Below are positions 12,001 through 16,882 of a DNA stretch of 39,512 nt, in pieces. Numbering within the stretch: the stretch's first letter is position 1; each line of letters opens with the position of its first letter. The position numbers and the translations under genes are program-made. The notes beneath the pieces are model-generated. The model made no database searches. It was not told the DNA's origin and worked only from the letters and a program-made list of their open reading frames with translations. Source of the DNA: a virus. The stretch is from positions 1 through 39,512 of IMG/VR virus record IMGVR_UViG_3300032285_001690; one strand, 5' to 3'.

Positions 12001-13650
12001 GGTATTGATGGCTCAACTATTGCTACATCAAGCAACAACATATTAATTGCAGACGGTCAAGGCAACTTACGTGCATCATGGGATAGTGCTGGTGCATTAA
12101 CAAATTCCGGTCAAGTTAAGATCACTAACGTAACAAGTGCAACAAGCACATCTACTGGTGCATTGATTATCAGCGGTGGTTTAGGTGTTGCAGGAGATAT
12201 CTATGCACGTAATATCTACGCAAACGGCTCATTAGTTGGCACAGGCGGATCAGGCGGATCAGGCGGATCATCTACATCTACACCATACATTGCAGTTACA
12301 AGTGCAACAGTTTCTATCTCAACATTAACAGGTGCAGAAATTGTAACTGGCGGTGTTGGTATTGGTAAAGATTTGTTTGTTGGTGGTCCAGTATCAATTG
12401 GATTGAACACTTACTTAAACAGTGGTGCTAACTTACAACTATCTGGTAACCAAATATCAAGTGGTGCAAACATTGCTCAAGGCCTATATGCTCAAGGCGG
12501 CAACTTATTAGTATACAGTAATGATTGGTCGCAAGGTAACTGGTCTAAGTTAAACACAACATTCCAAGCAGGTAGCACATATAGTCCAGACGGCACATTA
12601 AATGCAACCAAACTTGTTGAAACAAGTGCCAACGGTAACCACTACTTCCAGCAGACAATCAGTCAAGCCGGCCCAATTACAGTTAGTGTATTCATGCAAT
12701 CCTCTGATCGTACATATGGTGCAATTAATGTAACTATCGCAGGTCAAGCACACTCGGCATGGTTTAACTTGTCAACTGGTGCAGTGGCAAATACAGCAGG
12801 CGCATTGTATCCTGTAGTAGGACGTTGTGAATTTGTTCCATACGTTGGTACAGGTAACTGGTACCGTTGCTCATTAACAATTTGGGCACCAACCAGCGCA
12901 ACAGCAACAGCATTTGGCATCTACACAGCGATCGGTTCGGGTACAGTTATTAACGATAGCTTAACATCATACACTGGTACAGCAGGTTTTGGTATCTACA
13001 TATTTGGTGCGCAAGCAGAGCCAGGTTATATCGCAGGCTACTACACACCTACAACAAGTGCGGCAATTACATCAACGGCTAACAACTTGTACGCTGGTAA
13101 CAGTTTATATGTTGCAAACACAGCAACAGTAGCAGGTAGCACAGTAACAACTCAAGCAACATTGATGACACAGCTTGGTGGTACAACAGTAAACCAAATT
13201 ATCATCAATAATGCTACACAAGCAACAAGTACTGTTACTGGCGCCCTACAAGTAATTAACGGCGGTGTTGGCATCGGCGGTAACTTGTACGTTGGTGGTA
13301 CATTATACGCAACAGCTAAGAGCTTCTTAATCGATCATCCAACTAAACCAGGACAGAAATTACAGTACGGTAGTTTAGAAGGACCAGAAAATGGAGTTTA
13401 TGTACGCGGTCGTTGCACGTCAGGTATGATTGAATTGCCAGATTACTGGACAGCATTAGTTGATGCAGATTCAATCACAGTTGATATAACACCAATTGGC
13501 GGACATCAGAAACTTTATGTAGACCGTATTGAGGACAACAAAGTTTATATTGGTAATGAAAATATCATGAGTAAGAAAATTAACTGTTTCTATACAGTAT
13601 GGGCTGAACGTAAAGACGTTGGCAAACTAGACGTAGAAGGAGGAAAATAA
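43..13650 (+). CDS. Giant repeat-built tail fibre protein (4535 aa)
   Basis: This is a huge virion fibre, probably trimeric and used for host attachment. Most of it is repeats of two kinds: TSTxTGALxVxGGxGIGxN followed by a VGG turn, and AGNALQVxGGIGAQ followed by YIxGxxIVT and SGGTIxN. Recognisable modules are a right-handed beta-helix start near residues 790-860 (NDANDGR, AFKTIKKAL), a LamG/concanavalin-like jelly roll near 1065-1255, and a segment from about 1290 containing ELRCIGSAAVYG, a style known from T4-like cyanophage fibres. YadA-like repeats (IGYxAG type) lie at about 3880-3990, a Gly-Gly-Ser linker at 4068-4076, a spike or carbohydrate-binding-like domain at about 4160-4340, and a conserved fibre end from 4427 (DHPTKPG, YGSLEGPENG). 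No S74 motif is visible. It is over three times the length of T4 gp37 and leads the fibre operon. Fibre identity is firm; the receptor is unknown. Confidence 0.9.
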   Translation: MATNDDFIVKNGLVVRAASSTYQSTSTQTGAIITPGGLGIGQNAYVGGELHAISSATFVSNVQIGDVTKILSTAVNTATVTPAGNALQVAGGIYAQNINIGGIGLIKGSQILTQADGFKGGIITEPLTISTTTQSTSTYSGALTSPGGIGIGGNLNVGGYAQITGTTYLFGDAYGNGQHLLTNLVASPGPGIASKVILNGYTATIITTNTGVLSVVGDGTIGVNTSTGNVTLTNLGVTYIQAGQDITVDFNTGTVTVSDNSTFQSVLLRGNNTDQTVNINNGAISNDPTLNNALNVLGSIGATQLTVANTSYIGGAIVVTTSNINRYVGGIITNTLRIQNTTSSISTTTGALVVDGGAGIGENVNIGGSLFVQGGITVLGSYTTVTINSTQTVFTDPVIDLGSGYNNRALAINDGLDRGVLLHYNTGSNTTFDNHAFFGRQASTGDLVYLTDIVPGGNEVVPNPYVGEWGTFKTGQIILTSPTASTSTTSGALTVVGGIATRGNLNAQAVYDAGNRVVTNVNVTSTLYAVGSAGSGIAVQSTVVTGSYVTVNLTNTGIVGLAFSNGIYIGGPGGVTATNGMMVGVPTIYNKGVLTVSTTGDLGVAWDGESFYTGNITLSNSSTLQTVTTRGSSTTNIVKILNQTTSTIDTATNALQVLGGISAKTILITDSGYINGAQIVTSSTINSFSGGTINNSLYIASTQTSTGSTTGALRVAGGVGLQTTLNVGGTASFLNTTGTALSVSGNALFSSTIYVNTVSALTLGLDLISIGTGTVNINGIDILHYDTDIWYVSDVGNDANDGRRTASAFKTIKKALSVASAGQVVYIEPGTYTEVFPLTIPAGVTVKGAGLRATIVQPTSGTNTQDAFLLNGETTITDFTVTGFYKPGYALKFAPGAKITTKSPYVERFSVITKGSVTSASDPFGFNQGDAGNGAYLDAAVLDATSLEPALLFNETTFIVPNATGIFMTNGARAELLNGFTYFASTSVNAQAGATGFAGSGKTRLKLQGVTGTFGVGDIITYKDPSGNIKAQGTIASTDGTYVYLAGPVWGFETITDRAGKSVTAYGNAKQSTSQKKFGTSSFVGDGSGDYLEVLSDSDFQFGSLGSYTVEAWVYLNSLGKVHRIFYKGLTTSSNMRLRVTTGNVLQAGHGNVQITGITSLTTGQWYHVAVVRNADIGTFRIYLNGSVEAYTTSVTDNVNNTDPFSIGGESSTASDSIDGYIDDFRVSNVARYTSGTYTLPTAEQTSDSATILMLNFNGGNLSTTFVDSANGTQNVYSNAAASATRIALADYHQFGAELRCIGSAAVYGTQGVVANGTGTDLKLIAFNMSHIGAGKDFSNDISLVVQSNEVIQTNGGLVYFQTVDQSGNFRVGNSFLINEQTGNVSFGNANVNLSSLNQLQITDGTHYATILPTSITVGNLSLSGNSLSALSGGISITPSSGITTINSSATVVGGLTISGSFAVPALNDSTSTNTGALTVGGGLGVGLQVQAGSTITTYSAAGSTSSILNNAVAVPNGGIGAQTLYLTGKGYSGGNEIVTTATIGSSLGGLVPNSLRITSLAQSTSTTTGALIVDGGVGIGGNLTIGGSLNLLGGGSVLTNVTATTDAYIGASVTKSGTTATINIVNLGVQTVSAGSGIFVSGNTGTVTISNTDTLDTVLARGSSTSQIITMSNVSYSTSTIAGNALQVTGGIGASHLYLSTDGWIAGAQIVTSSTIGSFVGGQAVTSPLQITSTATYALNIQNGGAYIGGTVVIGGSLQVAGTVTSINSTSVDIGNKVIFLSTLSGAPIQTAGAGIVVGKDDGIENDRWASLLFDGGSGPAGNWISKAGLNPFTDSYYGIGSVALQWNSAYIKTINASSVITTSSVYSTSTIAGNALQVTGGVGARSIYLTDKSYIGPNEIITTGNLANYAGTYDGQTPLHYPVQIVNTSTSTSINSGALQVSGGVGIVNDLWVGGSGHFGNRLYVTNTATIGSGVLSTAPTNGSLVVTGGVGVQGNMIVNGTIQGYSDLSITNDVTVGNNLNLTAGLLNLNNTVTNNITAANTLTIATNSNGDINIGNSNQNINIYPNGQVYIDGNLQAFGTIWANTNLAAVSSSTGALRAYGGISTQQSLYVWNNITQAVGKLRNLYSTQSSLTSITGNAVEITSGGIGAQTLYLEQAGTIAGALIVTTATINQYSGGTIGNTLNLSNTTNSLSTTTGALTVAGGVGIGKDVNVGGSLYLQGDLYVDGNRTIVNSNEIQTGDKVIYVSTGALTAILASGSGLAVGKPGAVRASLLFDGVSSWSSNASINPSGQGIGLGTGTGAWSYGYFNTIKIIGNSSSTNTLTGSLQVTGGISASENLYLGTNRTSTLTNTYNALTTLGGAYIGGQLTVTGPDAWVNGSPVVTATDAKQIAFTNTTDATNTQTAAVTVAGGLGVGSTLIVGYQQFITSLLESTATANQNALVVSGGIYSDMLMVNQIATVNGGVVLTTATIGNYAFNGGTITKQVIINSSTQATSTITGAFQVTNGGAGIGGNVYIGGELRVQANSSTFKTITAGTATITTATISSSIFNTATQAGNALQVVGGGSFGYLRVQNQAWVGGYPVITAQNINSYSGGTINNPLVINNGTQATSTTTGALQVTNGGLGVGGNIWSGGYYEFVDPFNISPTYDGYFGINSTLDAVNIGSNNTAIPLGIVQNKIEIARHTTYNPNGSALGAVLGVGVTAPQYGIHLAGSSAGTWGWIQTANTMSNLVSLNNTLHSSLFGGDTSKIAMAAFSSDNGSTFEHWIASGGTSAGSQVPLVFAGGAWDNNLGTNTTVEWARFTATGNFAAKNNIITTAAGFSTATIASNAMQVSGGGWFGNLNVTGAAWVGNSKVITAANIGSYSFNGGTITTPLYVNTTTQAISNSSGAIRTAGGISAVGNIYAGLNFYGNLIATNVTATTINSAGSPLGINGTVSISTATDQTGAGTGALAVSGGASITKSLYVGSNLSSTSTVGGNAVQVVGGIGAQTLYLTDSGWIGTAQIVTSANINSFSGGTINNALTLANTADATSTQTGALVVTGGVGIGKNLWVGGNANVLGSMYLTGDLYVDGTQTFVNSTNIQTGDKAIYLSTASGNAALAINSGLFIGNTTAPYASMVFDGINAWVSQGNIIPSTSGGWNLGNNTTPWNTLYSITGRFSGAVESTTTQTGSLQVVGGAGIGKSLTVGNTATVQSTLYNLTSSTGNAIYTPGGIGGKYLSIDTNGYINGSPIVTVANIGAYAYNGGYVANAIVINSTTNATAALNTGSLVTYGGAAITKDVYVGGTVNIASIAANTTTIANNALSVAGGIGANTLYIATAGYIGTSPIITAANINSFSGGTINAALTINNATQSISTTTGALIVTNGGFGLGGNIYTGGYAAIGVNYGNAGTLGNTATGSLQVFGGAGINGNLTVASQGYFGGNVGINTALPGQALEVNGNIVAGAYNSSRVQITNAGGSQSIYEIKLTEASPRWQIGRDLFSTDISGIAFMNANQTFAAGGAGVGSISGSNGYLGFYTTNGTNQTLRGVIDGGSQGGNLGLGVSSNLQGKIHINGASASGYGIYATGNNDHIIRSGATNLYTDLQITRTGVGSNADWRLGVAGAASNFIPTAAAGDAVMTYGSNLIFANAANYEMARFGNGAFTIATATQAISTQSGSIVTYGGAGIGGNLFVGGTANITGTTYISSNIASTSTIAGNALQVTGGIGAQSIYLTNNSWINGYQIVTTQNVGSFTGAFNGGTITNPLFVQNSTNAAGTGSGALYTTGGIGITQDLYVGGQTTHVGITNLSGIVTVINATQATSTTTAAVKITNGGLGVGGNIWTGGNINFNTSVNKIRWQTTQIAVGDDGGAGQGSIFFNSNNAGYPSSTSSVQSVVIGAYAGPALSGAQTTLVGNNAGYTLTSGAGNTLIGFNAGNLIAAGTYNTYVGNNAGAGNNSTLSAGVGVGYQALQVATGNQNVALGYQAGKAITSGAYNVVIGGIDGSTIATSSNNILIADGQGNLRASWDSAGALTNSGQVKITNVTSATSTSTGALIISGGLGVAGDIYARNIYANGSLVGTGGSGGSGGSSTSTPYIAVTSATVSISTLTGAEIVTGGVGIGKDLFVGGPVSIGLNTYLNSGANLQLSGNQISSGANIAQGLYAQGGNLLVYSNDWSQGNWSKLNTTFQAGSTYSPDGTLNATKLVETSANGNHYFQQTISQAGPITVSVFMQSSDRTYGAINVTIAGQAHSAWFNLSTGAVANTAGALYPVVGRCEFVPYVGTGNWYRCSLTIWAPTSATATAFGIYTAIGSGTVINDSLTSYTGTAGFGIYIFGAQAEPGYIAGYYTPTTSAAITSTANNLYAGNSLYVANTATVAGSTVTTQATLMTQLGGTTVNQIIINNATQATSTVTGALQVINGGVGIGGNLYVGGTLYATAKSFLIDHPTKPGQKLQYGSLEGPENGVYVRGRCTSGMIELPDYWTALVDADSITVDITPIGGHQKLYVDRIEDNKVYIGNENIMSKKINCFYTVWAERKDVGKLDVEGGK
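1177..1410 (+). repeat. Fibre module, copy 1 (divergent)
   Basis: This is the most divergent copy of a module found four times in the giant fibre. It begins with a beta strand ending in INSTQTVF, continues with a DPVIDLGSG segment and ALAINDGLDRGV, and ends at a jelly-like strand pair. Its place after a VGG turn matches the other copies at 5326, 6721 and 9259. Confidence 0.5.
3226..3800 (+). other. LamG/concanavalin-like domain within the giant fibre
   Basis: The translated stretch has a typical laminin-G/pentraxin jelly-roll pattern: KFGTSSFVGDGSGDYLEV, then YTVEAWVYL, then QWYHVAVVRN, FRIYLNGS and DDFRVSNVARY. Such folds bind glycans. It lies between the beta-helix start and the ELRCIGSAAVYG segment, so it interrupts or caps the helix. 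Confidence 0.75.
5326..5610 (+). repeat. Fibre module, copy 2
   Basis: Second copy of the four-fold module. It carries NSTSVDIGNKVIFLST, AGIVVGKDDG, ASLLFDGG, then a Trp-containing segment and LQWNSAYI at the end. Copies 3 and 4 preserve the same order of elements. Confidence 0.6.
6721..6990 (+). repeat. Fibre module, copy 3
   Basis: Third copy. It begins LYVDGNRTIVNSNEIQTGDK and continues with VIYVST, GLAVGKPG, ASLLFDG and a Trp strand. It is clearly related to copy 4, which begins LYVDGTQTFVNS. Confidence 0.65.
9259..9520 (+). repeat. Fibre module, copy 4
   Basis: Fourth copy: LYVDGTQTFVNS, then NIQTGDKAIYLST, GLFIGNTTAP, ASMVFDGINAW and PWNTLYS. It aligns with copy 3 almost residue by residue through the IQTGDK core, which points to internal duplication of a block of about 90 residues. 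Confidence 0.65.
11686..12003 (+). repeat. YadA-like head repeats in the giant fibre
   Basis: The translation repeats an xxIGxxAG turn about every 20-25 residues: VIGAYAG, LVGNNAG, LIGFNAG, YVGNNAG, GVGYQA, ALGYQAG. This is the left-handed parallel beta-roll pattern of trimeric autotransporter heads, and it occurs again in the fibre at 14341. The two blocks look paralogous. Confidence 0.7.
12244..12270 (+). repeat. Three tandem 9-bp repeats coding Gly-Gly-Ser
   Basis: The unit GGCGGATCA occurs three times without a mismatch and encodes a flexible GGS linker at residues 4068-4076 of the giant fibre. Because the unit is a multiple of three, gain or loss of copies would change linker length without breaking the frame. 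Confidence 0.85.
13637..13643 (+). promoter_or_regulatory. Strong ribosome binding site inside the end of the giant fibre gene
   Basis: AAGGAGG lies in the last codons of the giant fibre gene and 8 nt before the ATG at 13652. The next gene begins 1 nt after the fibre stop, so the two are probably translationally coupled. Confidence 0.65.
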
Positions 13651-13651
13651 T

Positions 13652-14305
13652 ATGTCAATTTCAATAGGACCGTATATTCCTCTTTCGGGATTAGTGTTTA
13701 TGGCTGATCCTCGTAATACAAAATGTTACCCAGGTACAGGTACAGCCGCATACAATCAAATAGATAATCAAGCATTAACACTGAGCTCTTCGAGTGCATG
13801 GTCGGGCAACTATTTTACTCCCGGTGCGGCGTATACTATTGTTAGCAATAACTCTTATTCACTAAGCATGACTTCTGGGTATACTGTAATCCAGTTTATG
13901 AACTTGATAAGTCGCGCAGGCGGAACATTTGGTTATACTTCTGGTTCAAATACTGCTAACTTATACATGGGTAATGCAACAAATATGCGTTGGGAAACTT
14001 ACCTAACAGGCGGCGATCTTAGCTCAAATACAACTGTGCCTTTGAATACATGGCATTGCTGGGCAGGTAGTTTCAGTGGAACAGGTTCAGCGGGCGGAAC
14101 AGCCACCAGCAAACTTTACTATAACGGAGTATTAGATGCTCAAAATAACTTAGCAGGTTCTGCAAGTATAGCTGGCAACTTCCAGCTATTCTACAGCGGA
14201 CCACCTAACGGTAGTCTTGGACCAACATTATTTTACAACAGAGTGTTAAGTGACACTGAAGTAAAATTAGTGTTCCAGGCATACCGAGCAAGTTTTGGAA
14301 TTTAA
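13652..14305 (+). CDS. Small lectin-fold (LamG/concanavalin-like) virion protein
   Basis: The 217-residue protein looks like a single jelly-roll domain. The start GLVFMADPRNTKCYPGTG, a central segment with NTWHCWAGSF and KLYYNGVLDAQ, and the ending FYNRVLSDTEVKLVFQAYR are typical of concanavalin/LamG-like domains in phage fibre regions, where the final NRxLSxxEV motif recurs. There is no signal peptide or membrane segment. The gene starts 1 nt after the giant fibre gene with a strong Shine-Dalgarno sequence, so it is co-translated with it. It could be a separate glycan-binding subunit on the fibre. Structural role is likely; the ligand is unknown. Confidence 0.7.
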   Translation: MSISIGPYIPLSGLVFMADPRNTKCYPGTGTAAYNQIDNQALTLSSSSAWSGNYFTPGAAYTIVSNNSYSLSMTSGYTVIQFMNLISRAGGTFGYTSGSNTANLYMGNATNMRWETYLTGGDLSSNTTVPLNTWHCWAGSFSGTGSAGGTATSKLYYNGVLDAQNNLAGSASIAGNFQLFYSGPPNGSLGPTLFYNRVLSDTEVKLVFQAYRASFGI

Positions 14306-14311
14306 CGGACC

Positions 14312-14319
14312 AATAAATA
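14312..14319 (+). promoter_or_regulatory. T4-type late promoter element
   Basis: AATAAATA lies in the 35-bp gap before the fibre at 14341, ending 21 nt before its ATG. By T4 geometry (element centred about 10 bp upstream of the start) the mRNA would begin near 14325, giving a leader of about 16 nt that includes AAGAG just before the ATG. Confidence 0.55.
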
Positions 14320-14340
14320 TAGGAACAATGGAAATAAGAG

Positions 14341-16857
14341 ATGGCATATACTGATCGTAATATTTTAATAACGCCAAACATTGGTTCAAGCACAGCCGAG
14401 CCGATTATAAAATTTACTGGCGGCGCATCTGCCAGCTCTGCATCTACGTATGTGCGTGTACTAGATAATGGAACACAAGCATGGGAAGGCACAAACGGAC
14501 AATTACAAAGTGTAATTGACAGTATGGCAGGTTACTTGTATACTGTTACAGATAAGAGCGGTATACCAAGTCTTATAGTACAAGATACTGGGGCAATCAA
14601 TATTGCTCCATATAACGGTATTACGTATATTGGCGCATCTACAAGCCCTGTACAATCTACAACTACACAAACAGGTAGCTTACAGGTATTCGGTGGTGTT
14701 GGTGTAGGCGGAAACTTAAACATCGGCGGCTCATTCGCAATGAACGCTAACTTAGGTGTAGGCGGCGCTGGAGCCACATACGGTATTACAGTTAACACAA
14801 CAACAAACGTTGCTGGTTGGTTCTATAGTGTTCCAAACGGAACTGGTCTATCTCTAATGGTAGGCGGTAGCACATATCCAAACGGTATTGGCTTTAACAG
14901 TTATAATAACGTAGGTACAACGTATGTAATCGGTACTGGCTATAACGGACAAATGACACTGAGTGGCGGAGTTATAGGATTTGATGTTTCGGCGGCCAGC
15001 CAATCAGCAGGTGCATTAGCTACACAGTTGAGAGGACTTAGTGTAAGTTCTACAGGTATTTTAGTACCACAATCTACAGCAATTACTATTGCATCGGGTA
15101 TCGCATCTACGGGTACAGGCGCTATTGTAACCTACGGTGGTATATCGGCAGGCGGTGGCATCGTTACAGGAACTGATGCTTTCCATAGTGGTGTACGTTT
15201 TGGTACAGGTAACTCAAGTATTTCAACAAACTTGGTTGTTGGTACTGGTGCTGGCGCTAACTTATTAACAGGCGGTACTAATGCTTTAATTGGTTACTAT
15301 GCAGGTAATGCTCTAACAAGTTCTGCAGGTAACACAGCAATTGGTTATCAAGCACTCTTAGCACAAACCGCTACAGGCGGCAATAATACTGCTATTGGCT
15401 ATCAAGCAATGTATACCGCTAACAACACAGCCATGCAGAACAACGTGGCTATCGGTTATCGTGCGTTAGGTACTGGTAACGGTGGCTTCTACAATAACAC
15501 AGCTATTGGATACCAAGCAGGTTTCCAAATGGCAGGCGGTTATCAAAATACCTTAATTGGTTATAACGCAGGTAATGCTCTAACCAGCGGTGCAAGTAAT
15601 ACATTAGTTGGTTATGGTGCTGGTACAAGTATTGGGGCCGCAATCAACAACGCAGTTATCTTAGGTGGCAATGCTGGTGGTACTATTGTTTCTAACGGTA
15701 TCATTATTTCAGATGGCGCAGGTAACATTAGATTAATTGCAGACGGTAGTGGTAACTGGACAATGGCGGCAGGTACCGCGGCTAACGGTACAACTGGTGT
15801 AGGTACATTGATTGTTACTGGTGGTGCAAGTATATCAGCAGGCCTTACTTTAGGCGGCGCATTATATATTGGCGGCTCGGCAGGTACCAGCGGTTATGCA
15901 TTAACATCAACAGGTACAGGTCTTGCATGGGCACAAACAGGTGTTACAGTTTCCAACATTCAAACTAACGCTACATATTATCCTCTCTTTACCAGTTCTG
16001 TAAGCGGAGCAATAACAACAGAATATGTTGATAGTAGTCACTTAACTTATAACCCAAGCACTGGTACACTATCATCAACTATATTCGTCGCAGGTACAAC
16101 ATTCCAAGGACCGATTGGTTCCGGTGTTACAGCCTACTCAGGCAACTTTACAAGCATCACTGGTAGCAATACATTCTCAGTAAGCAACACAGGTGTTACA
16201 CATTCTATTACTGGCCAAGCAAGTGGAGCATTAACACTTAACAATAACTCTGTAGGTAATGGATCGGGTATTTGTTTATTCGTTAACGGATCAGGTGACG
16301 TACAGCTGACCGGCGGCGGCTCAATTATGTTTGGTAGCTATAACTACGGTGCAAGTACATATATTCGTGGATACACAGCTGGTGAATTGTACATTTATCG
16401 TTCAGGTAATAACTTGTTCCAAACAAACGGAACAAGCGCAATGCAAGTCAACGGTACACTATATGTAACCAGCGACATTTATTCTAATACATCTGATATT
16501 AGACTAAAAACAGTTCTTGCTCCCTTAACCAGCGCCAGTGCTAAACTTAAAACACTTGACACATTTACTTACGTAAACAATGAACTTGCACTTAGTTTAG
16601 GACAAAAATCTACTCGTGAACAGGTCGGTGTGAACGCGGCCCAAGTTCAAGCCGTACAGCCCGAAGCTGTAGGAATTGCGGCGTTAGATGTAGATGAAAA
16701 CGGCCAGTCTAAATCAGGTGAAAACTACCTAACAGTACAGTACGAAAAATTAGTACCGTTAGTAATTGCAGGACACAACGAGCATTCAGACGAAATAGCG
16801 CAGTTAAAAGAAGAAATAGCGCAGTTAAAAGCATTAGTAGCCCAGCTACTCAAATAA
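14341..16857 (+). CDS. Tail fibre with YadA-like head and S74 intramolecular chaperone (838 aa)
   Basis: This is a second virion fibre. It opens with a short unique N-terminus, then one TTTQTGSLQVFGGVGVGG repeat like those of the giant fibre. At about residues 298-470 it has many IGYxAG/IGYQA turns (YadA-like beta-roll). Further on come fibre elements such as LTYNPSTGTLSS. The end is a Peptidase_S74 domain: SDIRLK at 718-723 supplies the Ser718 and Lys723 expected for self-cleavage, with the same spacing of five as in phage endosialidases. The last 25 residues form a coiled coil (EIAQLKEEIAQLK). The released piece would be about 121 residues and acts in the family as a trimerisation chaperone. 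A late promoter and short leader precede the gene. Confidence 0.9.
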   Translation: MAYTDRNILITPNIGSSTAEPIIKFTGGASASSASTYVRVLDNGTQAWEGTNGQLQSVIDSMAGYLYTVTDKSGIPSLIVQDTGAINIAPYNGITYIGASTSPVQSTTTQTGSLQVFGGVGVGGNLNIGGSFAMNANLGVGGAGATYGITVNTTTNVAGWFYSVPNGTGLSLMVGGSTYPNGIGFNSYNNVGTTYVIGTGYNGQMTLSGGVIGFDVSAASQSAGALATQLRGLSVSSTGILVPQSTAITIASGIASTGTGAIVTYGGISAGGGIVTGTDAFHSGVRFGTGNSSISTNLVVGTGAGANLLTGGTNALIGYYAGNALTSSAGNTAIGYQALLAQTATGGNNTAIGYQAMYTANNTAMQNNVAIGYRALGTGNGGFYNNTAIGYQAGFQMAGGYQNTLIGYNAGNALTSGASNTLVGYGAGTSIGAAINNAVILGGNAGGTIVSNGIIISDGAGNIRLIADGSGNWTMAAGTAANGTTGVGTLIVTGGASISAGLTLGGALYIGGSAGTSGYALTSTGTGLAWAQTGVTVSNIQTNATYYPLFTSSVSGAITTEYVDSSHLTYNPSTGTLSSTIFVAGTTFQGPIGSGVTAYSGNFTSITGSNTFSVSNTGVTHSITGQASGALTLNNNSVGNGSGICLFVNGSGDVQLTGGGSIMFGSYNYGASTYIRGYTAGELYIYRSGNNLFQTNGTSAMQVNGTLYVTSDIYSNTSDIRLKTVLAPLTSASAKLKTLDTFTYVNNELALSLGQKSTREQVGVNAAQVQAVQPEAVGIAALDVDENGQSKSGENYLTVQYEKLVPLVIAGHNEHSDEIAQLKEEIAQLKALVAQLLK
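15232..15700 (+). repeat. YadA-like head repeats in the second fibre
   Basis: The translation contains about eight turns of the form IGYxAG or IGYQA (ALIGYYAG, AIGYQALL, AIGYQAMY, AIGYRALG, AIGYQAGF, LIGYNAGN, LVGYGAG). NALTS occurs twice next to them. The block resembles 11686-12003, so the two fibres share an exchangeable module. Confidence 0.7.
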
Positions 16858-16860
16858 ATA
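16854..16860 (+). promoter_or_regulatory. Late promoter element overlapping a stop codon
   Basis: ATAAATA overlaps the TAA stop of the second fibre at 16855-16857 and ends 22 nt before the ATG at 16883. The predicted leader of about 17 nt contains GAGG as ribosome binding site. Confidence 0.6.
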
Positions 16861-16882
16861 ATAGCAACAAGAGGAAACTAAC

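Noticed and set aside
43-13650. CRISPR-like array of regular repeats
   Set aside because: The repeats are protein-coding, imperfect and in frame; there are no short direct repeats with unique spacers of equal length.
14205-14492. Antisense frame across the gap between the lectin and the second fibre
   Set aside because: It covers the late promoter and the starts of real genes and has no recognisable content.
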